Positions 42,668-51,756 of a DNA stretch of 64,000 nt are shown one piece after another. This stretch comes from an uncultured Propionibacterium sp. (GTDB lineage: Bacteria > Actinomycetota > Actinomycetes > Propionibacteriales > Propionibacteriaceae): the NCBI GenBank assembly GCA_938036835.1, contig CALHWB010000037.1, forward strand, positions 32,928-96,927, read 5' to 3'. The position numbers were made by a program, and so were the translations under genes. The notes beneath the pieces are model-generated. The model saw nothing but the letters and a program-made list of their open reading frames with translations, searched no databases and had not been told where the DNA came from. Position 1 is the first letter of the stretch; each line of letters opens with the position of its first letter.

Positions 42668-43176
42668 CCGGGAATGCCGGCCACCGGACAGCCGGTTTCC
42701 GGGCGCGGGGTGCGGCCTGGCCATCGTCCCGGGTAGGCCGGTCGGCGGTTGACCGGGCCGGTAGCGAACGGCCGTTCGGCGCGGCAGCCGCGCATCGGGG
42801 AGGCAGCAGCCTGACCTTGGCCGTGCTGATCGTCCTGGTCGCGGTGGCGGTCGTCGGCAGCTGGCAGACGGGGTGGCTCGCCTCGGGAGCCCGGGCCAGG
42901 TCTACTGCCGACCTGGTGGCCTTGGCCGCGGCCCGGGCCCAGCAGCGTGGCCGCCCGGCGTGCCCGGTGGCCGGGCAGACGGCCCAAAGCAACGCCGCGG
43001 AACTGGTGTCTTGCCGGGTACTGACCGGTTGGGGAGAGTTCGTGGTGGTGGTCGTGGTGGACGTTCCGGCGCTGCCCAGGATCGCCGGCGCGCCCCAACG
43101 GGCCAGGGCCGAATCCCGGGCGGGGGTGGTGGCCCAGCCGGCCGGTGACCGGCCGGTCACGGCCGGCGGGCGGTGA
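42664..43176 (+). CDS. TadG/Rv3654c-like helical secretion protein
   Basis: A 170-residue protein from GTG 42664, overlapping the tadE stop. A basic leader of about 48 residues precedes RGGSSLTLAVLIVLVAVAVV, a single transmembrane helix, and SGARARSTADLVALAAARAQ, which is characteristic of the Rv3654c/TadE-helix family found last in actinobacterial Tad loci. Its role is probably as a minor pseudopilin. No prepilin peptidase gene is present in the window. Confidence 0.78.
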   Translation: MTGNAGHRTAGFRARGAAWPSSRVGRSAVDRAGSERPFGAAAAHRGGSSLTLAVLIVLVAVAVVGSWQTGWLASGARARSTADLVALAAARAQQRGRPACPVAGQTAQSNAAELVSCRVLTGWGEFVVVVVVDVPALPRIAGAPQRARAESRAGVVAQPAGDRPVTAGGR

Positions 43177-43209
43177 GCCCGGACCCGGCCAGGAAGGACC
43201 GTTGGGACC

Positions 43210-43542
43210 ACGGACCATGAGCAGCCGGCCTGTACGCCCACCTTCGTGGGACTGTCGCTGGTCAACCTCTGTTCCGCCATGATCTCCTACCTGTCGGTGC
43301 CGACCATGGCGGCCCATGCCGCGCAGGCCTACGGGGCCGGTCCGGCGGCCGGTGGGGGTCTGCTGCAGGATCGTTTCGGGGAGCGGATGGTGCTGGCTCC
43401 CTGCCTGCTCGCGCTGGCCGGCTCGCTGGTGGCGGTCGCCGACTCCGCGGCCCTGCTCCTGGCCGGCGCGGTGGCCTTCGGCCTGAACTGGGGCACCATG
43501 GTCACCGGCGGTCAGGCCGCCGCCGGGCGCACTGGCCGGTGA
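43210..43542 (+). pseudogene. MFS transporter fragment
   Basis: One frame reads GLSLVNLCSAMISYLSVPTM (first helix of a major-facilitator protein) and then jumps to LLQDRFGERMVLAPCLLALA and a further helix, ending with a stop at 43542 after NWGTMVTGGQAAA. Only about 100 of the ~400 residues of such a transporter remain, and the junction near 43345 skips the usual length between helices 1 and 2-3. I see it as a deletion remnant. It has no good ribosome site. Confidence 0.65.
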
Positions 43543-43576
43543 GGACGCTCTGCCGCGTCCCGGCCGGACGGCTAGG

Positions 43577-44074
43577 TCAGCCTCGGGGGATCCGGTAGTC
43601 GACTAGCCGGCAGGTCCCGGCGTCCAGCGCCGGCCAGGGGCAGTCGAACCTCAAAACCGCGATGGCCGATGTCGGATACCCGGCCGCTATCGCATGCCAG
43701 GCCGGATGATCGTCGGGGATGGCCAGATGCTCGACCAGTTCGATGACACCGGGGAAATGCGCGATCAGCAGGGCGGTGGAGACCGCCCGGGGCAGTATCC
43801 GCAGCGGTTGCCGCAGATCGGCCAGCCCGGCCTCGTACAGCCCCGGTAGATAGTCCACCACGGCCTGCGGGGCGCCCCCCAGCAAGGCCTGCGACCAGGT
43901 CTGCCTGGTCCGGATGCTGGTCGAACACAGCACCCGGTCGATCGGATAGCCAGCCAGCATCTCCCCGGCGGCCCAGGCATCCCGCTGCCCGCGATCGTTC
44001 AGCGGCCGGTCATGATCGGCGACCCCGATCGCCCGGCCCGATTTGGCGTGTCGCATCACCAGCAGCATCCCCAT
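43577..44074 (-). CDS. SixA-type histidine phosphatase
   Basis: A 165-residue histidine-phosphatase-superfamily protein with the RHAKS motif at the N-terminus (LLVMRHAKSGRA), LNDRGQRDAWAAGEML, CSTSIRTRQTW and the second His in LLIAHFPGVIELV. The family removes phosphate from phosphohistidine or small molecules. It precedes, in the leftward direction, nothing obviously related; 45 bp separate it from the helicase stop upstream. Confidence 0.92.
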   Translation of the reverse strand: MGMLLVMRHAKSGRAIGVADHDRPLNDRGQRDAWAAGEMLAGYPIDRVLCSTSIRTRQTWSQALLGGAPQAVVDYLPGLYEAGLADLRQPLRILPRAVSTALLIAHFPGVIELVEHLAIPDDHPAWHAIAAGYPTSAIAVLRFDCPWPALDAGTCRLVDYRIPRG

Positions 44075-44119
44075 GGGCCAACTGTAGTAGTCCGGCGGTG
44101 TCTCCTGGCCTTATCGCGA

Positions 44120-46390
44120 TCAGGCGGCCAGCAGCAGGCCAAGCAATTCGGCGGCCGCCGGGCGATCGAGGGGCTGGTTGCCGGTGCCGCATTTCGGCGA
44201 GACGCAACACTTCGGACAGCCGTTCCCGCAATCGCAGTCGCGCAGCCGTTCCCAGGCCGCCAGCCAGCAGGGCCCGGCCACCTCGAAGCCATGCACCGCA
44301 AAGCCGGCGCCGCCAGCCAGACCGTCGTGAATGAAGATCGCGGCCCCACCGGCATCGGGATGGGCCACGCTGGACAATCCACCGATATCCCAGCGATCGC
44401 AGGGCGCGAAGACCGGCAACAGACCGATCGCGGTGTGCTCGGCGGCGTGGACGGCACCCGCCAGCCGGCCCACCCCACCGCTCAACGCGGCGGCCACCTC
44501 GTCGGCGATCCGCAACCACACCGCCTGGGTGCGCATCGAACGCTCCGGCAAGTCCAGCGGGGTTTGATCCCAGATCCGTCCGCTCAGGGCGTCGCGCCGC
44601 AGAAAACCCAGCACCCGGTCGGTCAACTCCACCTCGCCCAGACAGATCCGGCCGAGGCCCAGGGCACGGGAGTCGGTTTCGGCGACGATCCGCAATTCGG
44701 CGGCGACCAGCGCCTGGGTGTGGTATGGCAGTTCTCCGGAGACCACCAGGGCCACCCGCTCGGCGGGCGAGTAGTCGGTCACCAGCCACTGCTCGCCCTG
44801 GTGCAGATAGACCGCGCCCGGGTGCACCGTCCGGTCGGCGGCCGACCGGTCGACCTGGCCGATCACCCGGCCGGTTGCCCGCTCGACGATCTCCACGCTG
44901 CTTCCCCTGTCGCCGCGCAATTCGATGCCGGCGCCCGCCCGCCGGTCCCCGGCCCAGAACCAGCCGGTGGGCCGGCGCCGCAATCGTCCCGCCGTCACCT
45001 GGCGGTCGGCCAACTCGCCCATGGCCGGCCCGAACCAGCGCTCGTCGGCGCCGGTCAACGGCAGTTCCGCGGCGGCTGCGGTCAACTGCGGTCCCAGTAT
45101 CCGGGGATTGTCCGGGAACAGCACCGTCTGTTCGACCGGGCGATCGAAGATCAGTTCCGGATGGGCCAGCAGATGCGCATCGAGCAGGTCATCGCCGGCC
45201 ACCAACACCACCAGGGCGTCGCGGGCGCCTCGTCCCGCCCGGCCCGCCTGCTGCCAGAAGGACGCCAGGGTACCCGGGAAACCGTTGATCACCACCGCGT
45301 CCAGCCCGGCGATGTCAACCCCGAGCTCCAAGGCGTTGGTGGCTGCCACCCCGGCCAACCTGCCCTGGCGCAGGTCTTCTTCCAGCTTCCGCCGGTCCGC
45401 GGCCAGGTAACCGGCCCGGTAGCTGGCCACCCGGCGGCCCGACTCGATCTGCTGGCCGGCCTGCAACGCGACCACCTCGGCCTGCTGGCGGCTGGCGACG
45501 AAGGCGATGGTCTGCAAGCCCTCGTCTACCAGCCGGGCAAGCAGCCAGCTTGTCTCCCGGCCGGCGGCCATGCCGGGCCGCCACAGCACCACATCCCGGG
45601 CGGCATGCGGTGCCCAATCCTGGTTGACCTCCACCAACGGTTGGGGTTCGCCGATGAGCCGGGCACCGGTCCGGCCCGCCGCGCTGCAGGTTGCGGAGGC
45701 CAGGATGAAGGTCGGGTCGGCGCCGTAGCGGGCGCACAACCGGCGCAACCGGCGCAGCACCTGGGCGGTCTGGGCGCCGAAGACGCCTCGGTACCGGTGG
45801 GCCTCGTCCACGATCACATAGCGCAACGATCCGAGGAAGCGGGACCATTTCGCATGGTTGGGCAGCAGCGAGTGATGCAGCAGGTCGGGATTGCTCAGCA
45901 CGAAACCGGCATGTTCGCGGGCGAACCGCCGCTCGGCGGGTGTGGAATCACCGTCCACGGTGGCCGTTAGCCAACCGGGCGGGCCCAGCCGGGTGGCAGC
46001 CGCGCGCTGATCGTGGGCCAGCGACTTGGTCGGGGCCAGGTACAGCGCGGTATGCCGGGCCAGGCCGAGCCGGCTGCGCAGGTCATTGCCGGGCCGCACA
46101 CCGGCCCGGCTTGCCGGTACCGCGGTGGCTGCCAGCACCGGCAGCAGGTAGCCCAGCGACTTGCCGGAGGCGGTGGGTGTGCTGACCGCCACGTGCCGCC
46201 CGGACCACGCGGCCTGCGCCACCTCGGCCTGGTGCTGCCAGCAGCTTTCGATGCCGGCCCGCTGCAGCGCGGTCCGCACCTCGTCTGGGCACCACACCGG
46301 CCAATCGGCGCGCCGGCCAGCGGTGCGGTCGCGATGCCGGATGGCGATCGCGCGTTCGTCGCCGGCCAGCCAATCGGGAACGCTCACCAT
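44120..46390 (-). CDS. MrfA-like DEAH helicase with C-terminal cysteine cluster
   Basis: A 756-residue superfamily 2 helicase: motif I STPTASGKSLGYLLP, Ia LAPTKSLAHDQ, II YVIVDEAHRYRG, III LASATC, V ALELGVDIAGLDAVV and VI QQAGRAGRGARDALV. The C-terminal DUF1998/MZB domain ends with the cluster CDCGNGCPKCCVSPKCG. Homologues (MrfA in Bacillus, Rv3649 in mycobacteria) act in mitomycin/cross-link repair. ATG 46390 is preferred; the open frame extends 60 bases further. Same place relative to the Tad genes as in mycobacteria. Confidence 0.93.
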   Translation of the reverse strand: MVSVPDWLAGDERAIAIRHRDRTAGRRADWPVWCPDEVRTALQRAGIESCWQHQAEVAQAAWSGRHVAVSTPTASGKSLGYLLPVLAATAVPASRAGVRPGNDLRSRLGLARHTALYLAPTKSLAHDQRAAATRLGPPGWLTATVDGDSTPAERRFAREHAGFVLSNPDLLHHSLLPNHAKWSRFLGSLRYVIVDEAHRYRGVFGAQTAQVLRRLRRLCARYGADPTFILASATCSAAGRTGARLIGEPQPLVEVNQDWAPHAARDVVLWRPGMAAGRETSWLLARLVDEGLQTIAFVASRQQAEVVALQAGQQIESGRRVASYRAGYLAADRRKLEEDLRQGRLAGVAATNALELGVDIAGLDAVVINGFPGTLASFWQQAGRAGRGARDALVVLVAGDDLLDAHLLAHPELIFDRPVEQTVLFPDNPRILGPQLTAAAAELPLTGADERWFGPAMGELADRQVTAGRLRRRPTGWFWAGDRRAGAGIELRGDRGSSVEIVERATGRVIGQVDRSAADRTVHPGAVYLHQGEQWLVTDYSPAERVALVVSGELPYHTQALVAAELRIVAETDSRALGLGRICLGEVELTDRVLGFLRRDALSGRIWDQTPLDLPERSMRTQAVWLRIADEVAAALSGGVGRLAGAVHAAEHTAIGLLPVFAPCDRWDIGGLSSVAHPDAGGAAIFIHDGLAGGAGFAVHGFEVAGPCWLAAWERLRDCDCGNGCPKCCVSPKCGTGNQPLDRPAAAELLGLLLAA

Positions 46391-46526
46391 CCCACCCTGC
46401 CACGCGCGGCGCGCCGGTGCCCGCGGCACAACCGGGTCACGGGCCTGCATCGTCCTCGGCTAGGCATGGTGTTGTCCCCGGCCGGGGACATAGCATTGCC
46501 GCAGCGAAGCGCTTACGGGAGGAAGA

Positions 46527-47207
46527 ATGCGACAGCCGATTCGATGCCTCTGGATCACCGTACTGCTCGGATTTGCGCTTGCCGGATGCGGTTTCAATTT
46601 GCCCGGCATGTTGCAGCCGGAACCCGGCGGGCCCACCGCCGCCAATCCCGCCACGGGTACCCCGACGCCTTCCCGGCACAGCGTGCCACCGCCTAGCCAG
46701 TCGGTACCCCAGCAGACTCCCAGCACCAAGGCGAGCAGCGCCGCCACGCCGGCGGATTCCGCCATACCGGCACCCGATCCGGGTACCCGGGTCGTCCAGG
46801 GGACCGCGGCCTTCACCAGCCCCACCGGTCGTATCGTCTGCTTGATGGATGGCGCCCAGGTGCGTTGCGAATACCTTGCCGAAGCCGACTGGAATGCACC
46901 CAAACCGGCCGACTGCTCGGCCTCGGCAGGACGAACCCTAGTAGTGGCCGCCGGGTCGCAGGCTGGCTGTGGGGGTGACACGCTTGCGGGGTCGGCCAAG
47001 CCCGGCAGCCCCGAGACCGGCTGGTTCGACCAGTCTAAAGACACCGTGTCCAACCATGACCAGGTGCAGCAGGCCGCGCTCGGCTATGGCCAGCGGCTCA
47101 GGGTGGGCGGCTTCGAATGTCTCAGCGAATCGCGTGGGGTCACCTGCACCAACGTGGTGACCAAGGCCGGCTTGTTCATCTCGCGGGAATCCTACGAGCT
47201 GTTCTGA
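46527..47207 (+). CDS. Secreted lipoprotein of unknown function
   Basis: A 226-residue protein with a signal peptide and lipobox (LLGFALAGC, Cys21), a long Pro/Ser/Thr-rich spacer (about 30-85) and a C-terminal domain of about 130 residues with six cysteines, including GRIVCLMDGAQVRCEYLAEA and GFECLSESRGVTCTNVVTK, likely paired as disulfides. It will be anchored to the outer face of the membrane. Ribosome site GGGAGGAAG. I do not recognise the C-terminal domain by name, although similar lipoproteins are common in actinobacteria. Confidence 0.82.
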   Translation: MRQPIRCLWITVLLGFALAGCGFNLPGMLQPEPGGPTAANPATGTPTPSRHSVPPPSQSVPQQTPSTKASSAATPADSAIPAPDPGTRVVQGTAAFTSPTGRIVCLMDGAQVRCEYLAEADWNAPKPADCSASAGRTLVVAAGSQAGCGGDTLAGSAKPGSPETGWFDQSKDTVSNHDQVQQAALGYGQRLRVGGFECLSESRGVTCTNVVTKAGLFISRESYELF

Positions 47208-47329
47208 TCCGCGCCATCGGCCGTGAACCGCCCGGGTAGCTCGCCGGGCCGCCACCCCAGCCCGGTGCCCGGTGCTACCCGGCCGCGTCCGATGCGGGCC
47301 CGCGCACCGATCCATGGCAGGGTGGGACC

Positions 47330-48805
47330 GTGAATCCGATCGCTGGCTTGCGTGACCGGCTCTTGGCAGCCGGCTACCGGGCCGATGCCGTACTGGCGCG
47401 GCTGGGCAGCGCCGGGCAGCAGGGCCTGGCGCGGAACACGACCATCGCCGCCAAACGGGCACTGGGCGCGGACCGGGACCGCCAGGCCACCTTGATCAGG
47501 CTGTTCTGCCTGGCGGCCGAGGTGCCGTTGGCCGACGCTCGGGCCGCGCTGCCGGTAGCCGGACTGGTGGCTGCGGGCCTGGTGCAGATCCGGGGCGACC
47601 GGGTACGGGCCGAAGTAGACATCCGCCCCTATGCCTTCGAATTGCCCGGCGGCGGGCAGTGGGATGGCTGGGTGGTCTGCGATCGCACCCCCGGTCTAGA
47701 CCACGATCTGGACCCGGTACGTCCCGATTTCGTGCTCAACGCCAGCCCCGCCTCGACCACGCTGGCCCAGCTTACGATCCCCGACCAGGTGGCCTCCGCC
47801 CTGGATCTGGGCACCGGTTGCGGGGTGCAGAGTCTCCACCTGGCCACCCACGCGGCCCGGATCGTTGCCACCGACATCAATCCGCGCGCCAGGCGACTGG
47901 CCCGGATGACCTTCGAACTCAATCGGCTTCCGGTCGAGGTACGGGCCGGCAGCCTATACGAACCGGTCGCCGGGGAACGATTCGACCTGATAGTCGCCAA
48001 CCCGCCCTTCGTGATCGGCCCCGTTCCGGATCCGGCCGGCCGGCTGCTCTACCGGGATGGCGGGCTACCCGGGGACGAGCTGGTGCGCCGGGTGGTGCAG
48101 GGGGCCGGTGCCCGGCTGCGCCCCGGTGGCACCGCGCAGCTGCTGGCTAACTGGGCGATCACCGCTGAACCGGTTGCCGACCGCCTGGCCGCTTGGGCGC
48201 CGGCCGGGGCCGACCTGTGGGTGATCGAACGAGAACGGCTTGACCCCTACGCCTATATCGAACTCTGGCTGGCCGATGCGGGGCTCAACCACACCCCGGA
48301 ATGGGCTTCGCGCTATGGGGCCTGGCTCGACCAGTTCGACCGGCTCGGCATCCAGGCCGTCGCCATGGGCTGGATCACCGTGGTCGATGCGGGCCGGGTG
48401 CGGCCCGAGTTCTGCTATGAACGCTGGACGCATGAGGTCGCCCAACCGGTCGGGGCGGCCCTGGCCAACCGGCATCGGGCGGTGGGCTGGGCCGGCAACC
48501 CGGATACCGGCCTGCTGGCCACCAACTGGCTGGTTGCTCCGGATGTGGTGCAGGAGACGCTCGGCCGGCCCGGAGCCGCCGACCCGCAGCATATCGTGTT
48601 TCGTCAGACCTCGGGGCTGTGCCGGGCCCGGCAGGTGGGTACCGAATTGGCCGGGGTGGTGGGCGCATGCGACGGCACCATGAGTTTGGCTACGATCATC
48701 GATGCCGTGGCGCGGCTGCTCGACCAGGAACCCGGGCAACTGCGCCGCCGGCTGCTCGGGGACCTGCGCGAGCTGATCGTCGACGGCTATCTGCGCCCGG
48801 TCTGA
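47330..48805 (+). CDS. SAM-dependent methyltransferase (NPPF type)
   Basis: A 491-residue protein: an N-terminal helical domain (1-120), a methyltransferase core with motif I ALDLGTGCGVQSLHLA, acidic ATDINPRARRLARMTF and catalytic motif IV IVANPPFVIGP, and a C-terminal winged region of about 200 residues ending LIVDGYLRPV. The NPPF motif indicates N-methylation of a planar nitrogen in protein Gln, RNA or DNA. Starts at GTG 47330. This long version is typical of actinobacteria; substrate unknown. Confidence 0.88.
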   Translation: MNPIAGLRDRLLAAGYRADAVLARLGSAGQQGLARNTTIAAKRALGADRDRQATLIRLFCLAAEVPLADARAALPVAGLVAAGLVQIRGDRVRAEVDIRPYAFELPGGGQWDGWVVCDRTPGLDHDLDPVRPDFVLNASPASTTLAQLTIPDQVASALDLGTGCGVQSLHLATHAARIVATDINPRARRLARMTFELNRLPVEVRAGSLYEPVAGERFDLIVANPPFVIGPVPDPAGRLLYRDGGLPGDELVRRVVQGAGARLRPGGTAQLLANWAITAEPVADRLAAWAPAGADLWVIERERLDPYAYIELWLADAGLNHTPEWASRYGAWLDQFDRLGIQAVAMGWITVVDAGRVRPEFCYERWTHEVAQPVGAALANRHRAVGWAGNPDTGLLATNWLVAPDVVQETLGRPGAADPQHIVFRQTSGLCRARQVGTELAGVVGACDGTMSLATIIDAVARLLDQEPGQLRRRLLGDLRELIVDGYLRPV

Positions 48806-48880
48806 CCTGGGACAGGGCCACCGGGGTCCCGGTGACCGCTGAGCCCAACGCTCGTCTCGATCGCGGAACGGTCGGATATT

Positions 48881-48892
48881 CCCCAGCTGGGG
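48881..48892. promoter_or_regulatory. 12-bp palindrome upstream of topA
   Basis: CCCCAGCTGGGG, perfect, about 100 bp upstream of the topA start and 10 bp before a tandem repeat. Possible operator. Confidence 0.3.
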
Positions 48893-48902
48893 TGGCGTCG
48901 GG

Positions 48903-48946
48903 GACGCGGGGCGCTATCATTCCCGACGCGGGGCGCTACCATTCCC
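48903..48946 (+). repeat. 22-bp tandem repeat in the topA promoter region
   Basis: Units 48903-48924 and 48925-48946 differ at one base (T or C at the fifteenth position). Each contains a -10-like hexamer (TATCAT in the first, TACCAT in the second) and ends 43-65 bp before the topA start. They could be duplicated promoter or operator elements. Confidence 0.7.
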
Positions 48947-48988
48947 ACTGTCCGCTCCACACCCAGCCACTCAGCGAAGGATTAAACT

Positions 48989-51727
48989 GTGGTCACACCC
49001 TCCCGCAGACTGGTGATCGTCGAATCGCCAACCAAGGCGGCCATGCTCTCCCGCTTCCTCGGGCAGGGGTATGTCGTGGAATCCAGCCGCGGCCACATCC
49101 GTGATCTACCGACCAGCGCCGCCGAGGTGCCGGCCAGGTACAAGGGCGAGCCTTGGGCACGGCTCGGCGTGGATGTGGCCGCCGATTTCGCCCCGCTGTA
49201 CGTGGTCAGCCCCGACAAGAAGACCACCCTGCGCAGGCTGAAGCAGCTGCTCACCGAGGCCGATGAGCTTTTCCTGGCAACCGACGAGGACCGCGAGGGA
49301 GAGGCCATCGCCTGGCATCTGCTCGCGGAACTGAAACCAAAGGTGCCGGTGAAGCGGATGGTCTTCCACGAGATCACCCCGGAGGCGATCGCCCATGCGG
49401 TCTCCCATCCCCGCGAACTCGACTATGACCTGGTCGATGCCCAGGAAACCCGCCGGATCCTCGACCGGCTGTACGGCTATGAGGTCAGCCCGGTGCTGTG
49501 GAAGAAGGTCATGCCGAAGCTGTCGGCCGGGCGTGTCCAGTCGGTCGCCACCCGGTTGGTGGTCGACCGGGAACGGGACCGGATGGCCTTCATCCCGGCC
49601 GGCTACTGGGATCTGACCGTCACCCTGGACGCCGGGGAGCAGGCGAACCCGCGGCTGTTCGACGCCCGCCTGGTCGGCTTGGACGACTGGCGGGTGGCCC
49701 GCGGCAACGACTTCGACGGCAATGGCGAACTGACTACGGACGCCCTGGTGGTCGACGAGCAGACCGCCCGCGACCTGGCCGGGCTTCTCCCGGCGGCCAG
49801 TTTCAGGGTCGCATCGGTCGAGACCCGGCCGTATACCCGGCGCCCGGCGGCCCCATTCCGCACCACCACGCTGCAACAGGAGGCCGGCCGCAAACTGGGT
49901 TTCACCACCGACCGCACCATGCGGGTCGCGCAGGAACTCTACGAATCGGGCTTCATCACCTATATGCGCACCGACTCGGTGGCCCTGTCCAGCCAGGCCG
50001 TCCAGGCCGCTCGCGCCCAGGCGGCCGCCCTGTTCGGCGCCGGCTACGTCCCCGGCAAACCGCGGCACTACGCGTCCAAGGTGAAGAACGCCCAGGAGGC
50101 CCATGAGGCGATCCGCCCGGCCGGGGACGGCTTCCGTGCCCCCCAGGAGACCGGACTGCAGGGCGACCGGTACCGGCTGTACGAGCTGATCTGGCAGCGC
50201 ACCCTGGCCTCCCAGATGGCCGACGCCCATGGTCAGTCGGTCGGTGTGCGGATCGCTGCCGAGCTGGCCCAGCGGTTCACGCCGGTAGGCGGCCCGGCCG
50301 GTGCCGGGATCCGGCGGGCCGTCTTCGGGGCATCCGGGCGGACCATCACCTTCCCCGGCTATCTGAAGGCCTATGTGGATGCCGGAGAGGAGGACCGGGA
50401 GGATGCGCTGCGGCTGCCGGTGCTGGAGGCCCAGCAGCCTCTCGAACTGGCCGATGCGCGGGCCGAGGGGCATCAGACCAGGCCGCCGGCCCGCTACACC
50501 GAGCCCACGCTGATCGCCAAGCTGGAGGAGCTGGAGATCGGGCGGCCGTCCACCTATGCTTCGATCCTGCGCACCATCACCGCGCGCGACTACGTCTACA
50601 AGAAGGGCACCGCCCTGGTGCCCACCTGGCTGGCCTTTGCGGTCACCCGCCTGCTGGTGGAGCACTTCGCCGAGCTGATCGACTACCAGTTCACCGCCGC
50701 GATGGACGACCGGCTGGATGAGGTGGCCAAGGGCGAGGCGGACAGGCTGGCGGTGCTGCGGGACTTCTTCTATGGCGATGACGCGGATTCCCACACTGGC
50801 CTGCAGAAACTGGTGAACAGCCTGGGCGATATCGATGCTCGGGGGTTGTCGACCTTCCCGGTCGGGGAGCCGGCCGAGGGTGTCAACGTCCGGGTGGGGC
50901 GCTACGGCACCTATGTCGAGGACGCCGGCCAGCGGCGGGCCAATGTGCCGGAGGATCTGCCGCCCGACGAGCTGACCCTGGCGCGCGCCCGGGAATTGCT
51001 GGCCACTCCGCAGGGGGCCGAACGCGAGCTGGGTACCGACCCGGCGACCGGGACGCCGATAGTGGCCCGCTCGGGGCGCTACGGCCCCTATGTCACCGAG
51101 CAGCCGGCCGTCGATGCCTCGCTGCCCAAGTCGAAGCAGCCTAAACCGCGGACGGCCTCGCTGTTTCCGGATATGACCATCGACAGCGTCACCCTGGAGC
51201 AGGCCCTGCGACTGCTTAGCCTGCCCCGGCTGGTCGGGGTGGACGGTAACGGCACCGAGATCACCGCCCAGAACGGACGCTACGGCCCCTACCTCAAGCG
51301 TGGCACCGATTCGCGTACGCTGCCCAACGAGGAGGCGCTGTTCACCGTCACCCTGGCCGAGGCACTGGAACTGTTCGCCCAGCCGCGCACTCGTACCCGC
51401 CGGGCGGCCGCCGGGCCACTGGCCGAACTCGGCAGCGATCCGGCTACCGGCAGGCCCCTGGTGATCAAGGATGGCCGTTTCGGGCCCTATATCACCGACG
51501 GGGAATACAACGTGACGGTGCCGCGCGGCATCCCGGTGGAGTCGATCGACCTGGCGCGGGCCGCCGAACTGCTGGTCGAGAAGCGGGCCAAGGGGCCGGT
51601 GGCCAAGAAGGCAACCCGGCGCCGGGCCGGCGCCCAGGCTACGAAATCGGCCACCGCGGCGGCCGCGAAGGGCAAGAAGGGCAAGACTGGAGTCAACGGC
51701 AAGCCGGGCCGGGCTCCGCGGGGGTGA
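48989..51727 (+). CDS. topA: DNA topoisomerase I
   Basis: A 912-residue type IA topoisomerase. TOPRIM domain: LVIVESPTKAAMLSRFL and ATDEDREGEAIAWHL; catalytic Tyr325 in GFITYMRTDSVALS; EIGRPSTYASILRTI in the core. The C-terminal 300 residues carry repeated actinobacterial C-terminal domains with GRYGPYV/GRYGPYL/GRFGPYI elements and end in a Lys/Ala-rich tail (KKATRRRAGAQATKSATAA) that enhances processive DNA relaxation. No zinc-finger cysteines, as usual in actinobacteria. Starts at GTG 48989. The promoter region has a 22-bp tandem repeat. Confidence 0.97.
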   Translation: MVTPSRRLVIVESPTKAAMLSRFLGQGYVVESSRGHIRDLPTSAAEVPARYKGEPWARLGVDVAADFAPLYVVSPDKKTTLRRLKQLLTEADELFLATDEDREGEAIAWHLLAELKPKVPVKRMVFHEITPEAIAHAVSHPRELDYDLVDAQETRRILDRLYGYEVSPVLWKKVMPKLSAGRVQSVATRLVVDRERDRMAFIPAGYWDLTVTLDAGEQANPRLFDARLVGLDDWRVARGNDFDGNGELTTDALVVDEQTARDLAGLLPAASFRVASVETRPYTRRPAAPFRTTTLQQEAGRKLGFTTDRTMRVAQELYESGFITYMRTDSVALSSQAVQAARAQAAALFGAGYVPGKPRHYASKVKNAQEAHEAIRPAGDGFRAPQETGLQGDRYRLYELIWQRTLASQMADAHGQSVGVRIAAELAQRFTPVGGPAGAGIRRAVFGASGRTITFPGYLKAYVDAGEEDREDALRLPVLEAQQPLELADARAEGHQTRPPARYTEPTLIAKLEELEIGRPSTYASILRTITARDYVYKKGTALVPTWLAFAVTRLLVEHFAELIDYQFTAAMDDRLDEVAKGEADRLAVLRDFFYGDDADSHTGLQKLVNSLGDIDARGLSTFPVGEPAEGVNVRVGRYGTYVEDAGQRRANVPEDLPPDELTLARARELLATPQGAERELGTDPATGTPIVARSGRYGPYVTEQPAVDASLPKSKQPKPRTASLFPDMTIDSVTLEQALRLLSLPRLVGVDGNGTEITAQNGRYGPYLKRGTDSRTLPNEEALFTVTLAEALELFAQPRTRTRRAAAGPLAELGSDPATGRPLVIKDGRFGPYITDGEYNVTVPRGIPVESIDLARAAELLVEKRAKGPVAKKATRRRAGAQATKSATAAAAKGKKGKTGVNGKPGRAPRG

Positions 51728-51756
51728 CCGGCTCGCACAGACGGCAGGGAGGAACG

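Noticed and set aside
44012..45970. A 652-codon forward frame opposite the helicase gene
   Set aside because: All helicase motifs are in the reverse frame; the forward frame has no recognisable motif or good start.
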